Below are positions 20,236 to 20,665 of a stretch of DNA of 20,665 bases, piece by piece. Under the pieces are notes generated by a model, which was not told the DNA's origin, made no database searches, and worked only from the letters and a program-made list of their open reading frames with translations. Source of the stretch: an uncultured Flavonifractor sp. (lineage in GTDB: Bacteria; Bacillota; Clostridia; Oscillospirales; Oscillospiraceae); the NCBI GenBank assembly GCA_947384055.1, contig CANDFO010000040.1, positions 1 to 20,665 of the forward strand. The letters run 5' to 3'. A program made the translations under genes and the position numbers. The number at the start of each line of letters is the position of its first letter. Position 1 is the stretch's first letter.

Positions 20236-20665
20236 ATGGATCTGCACCTGTCCAAGGAGCAAGAAATGCTCCGCAAGATGTACCGCGAGTTCGCCGAGAA
20301 CGAGGTCAAGCCCATGGCCGAGTATGTTGACGAGAACGAGGCATTCCCCGAGGAGAACGTCAAGAAGCTGGGCAAGCTGGGTATGCTGGGCATCTATTTC
20401 CCCAAGGAGTACGGCGGAGCCGGCGCGGACGTTCTGTCCTACGTCATGGCCGTCGAGGAGATGAGCAAGGTCTGTGCCACCACCGGCGTCATCATCTCCG
20501 CCCACACCTCTCTGTGCGCCGCCCCCATCTTTGAGAACGGCACTGAGGAGCAGAAGAAGAAGTACCTCCCCAAGCTGTGCACCGGCGAATGGCTGGGCGC
20601 GTTCGGCCTGACCGAGCCCGGCGCCGGCACCGACGCCCAGGGCCAGCAGACCACCGCCGTGAAGA
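20236..20665 (+). CDS. bcd: Acyl-CoA dehydrogenase, probably butyryl-CoA dehydrogenase, N-terminal fragment
   Basis: The first 143 codons of a gene that runs off the window. FAD enzyme reducing crotonyl-CoA to butyryl-CoA; in clostridia it forms an electron-bifurcating complex with EtfAB. The visible part is the N-terminal helical domain (LSKEQEMLRKMYREFAENEV, GIYFPKEYGGAGAD) and the start of the middle domain with GAFGLTEPGAGTDAQ (~123-137), the flavin/substrate signature. AGGAGGAAGG lies about seven bases before the ATG. The butyryl-CoA preference is inferred from the operon; etfBA would be expected downstream. The catalytic glutamate lies beyond the window. Codon use is strongly biased, as in crt and hbd. 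Confidence 0.92.
   Translation, partial: MDLHLSKEQEMLRKMYREFAENEVKPMAEYVDENEAFPEENVKKLGKLGMLGIYFPKEYGGAGADVLSYVMAVEEMSKVCATTGVIISAHTSLCAAPIFENGTEEQKKKYLPKLCTGEWLGAFGLTEPGAGTDAQGQQTTAVK

Overview
The window looks like chromosomal DNA from a GC-rich, endospore-forming, butyrate-producing Firmicute of class Clostridia, most likely an Oscillospirales gut anaerobe of the Flavonifractor/Intestinimonas/Pseudoflavonifractor type. This is inferred from the spoIIA operon and bofA, a crt-hbd-bcd operon, NiaR, and Gram-positive style ribosome binding sites and SigA promoters. The taxonomy is an inference; no rRNA gene is present.

Layout, left to right. The 3' end of valS (1-253) runs into a 109-bp tandem repeat. 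An IseA-like lipoprotein gene follows (723-1493) with its terminator. Next is the spoIIA operon (spoIIAA, spoIIAB, sigF; 1863-3432), which makes the forespore sigma factor and its two regulators, and then a yaaL-bofA pair (4042-4689). An NhaC-type antiporter and the niacin regulator niaR lie on the minus strand (4940-7274). Divergent from them are a YheO-family regulator, a PepV-like dipeptidase and an unassigned lipoprotein (7528-10722). pyrG (minus) and a flavodoxin gene (plus) diverge around 12.8-13.0 kb. recR, rpe and ilvA are on the minus strand (13842-16817). A DUF554 membrane protein gene (17166-17879) precedes the butyrate operon crt-hbd-bcd (18389 to the window end; bcd is cut off).

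The main non-genic feature is a family of five ~200-bp palindrome-rich repeats (R1-R5). All five lie just downstream of genes, each in the same orientation as the gene whose 3' end it follows, and one occupies every convergent gene junction in the window. They have imperfect terminal inverted repeats (about CAGYYTGTCGAAAAA), up to five internal hairpins, and locus-specific terminator-like hairpins abutting one or both ends. They look like a MITE-like or BIME-like family tied to transcription-termination regions.

Regulatory sites that fit the gene functions include a Rex-type operator upstream of crt, a SigE-like promoter upstream of yaaL-bofA, and near-consensus SigA promoters in front of most other units. 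No tRNA, rRNA, CRISPR array, transposase, phage gene or toxin-antitoxin pair was recognised. The genes are largely housekeeping and sporulation genes; the unexplained material is in the intergenic repeats.
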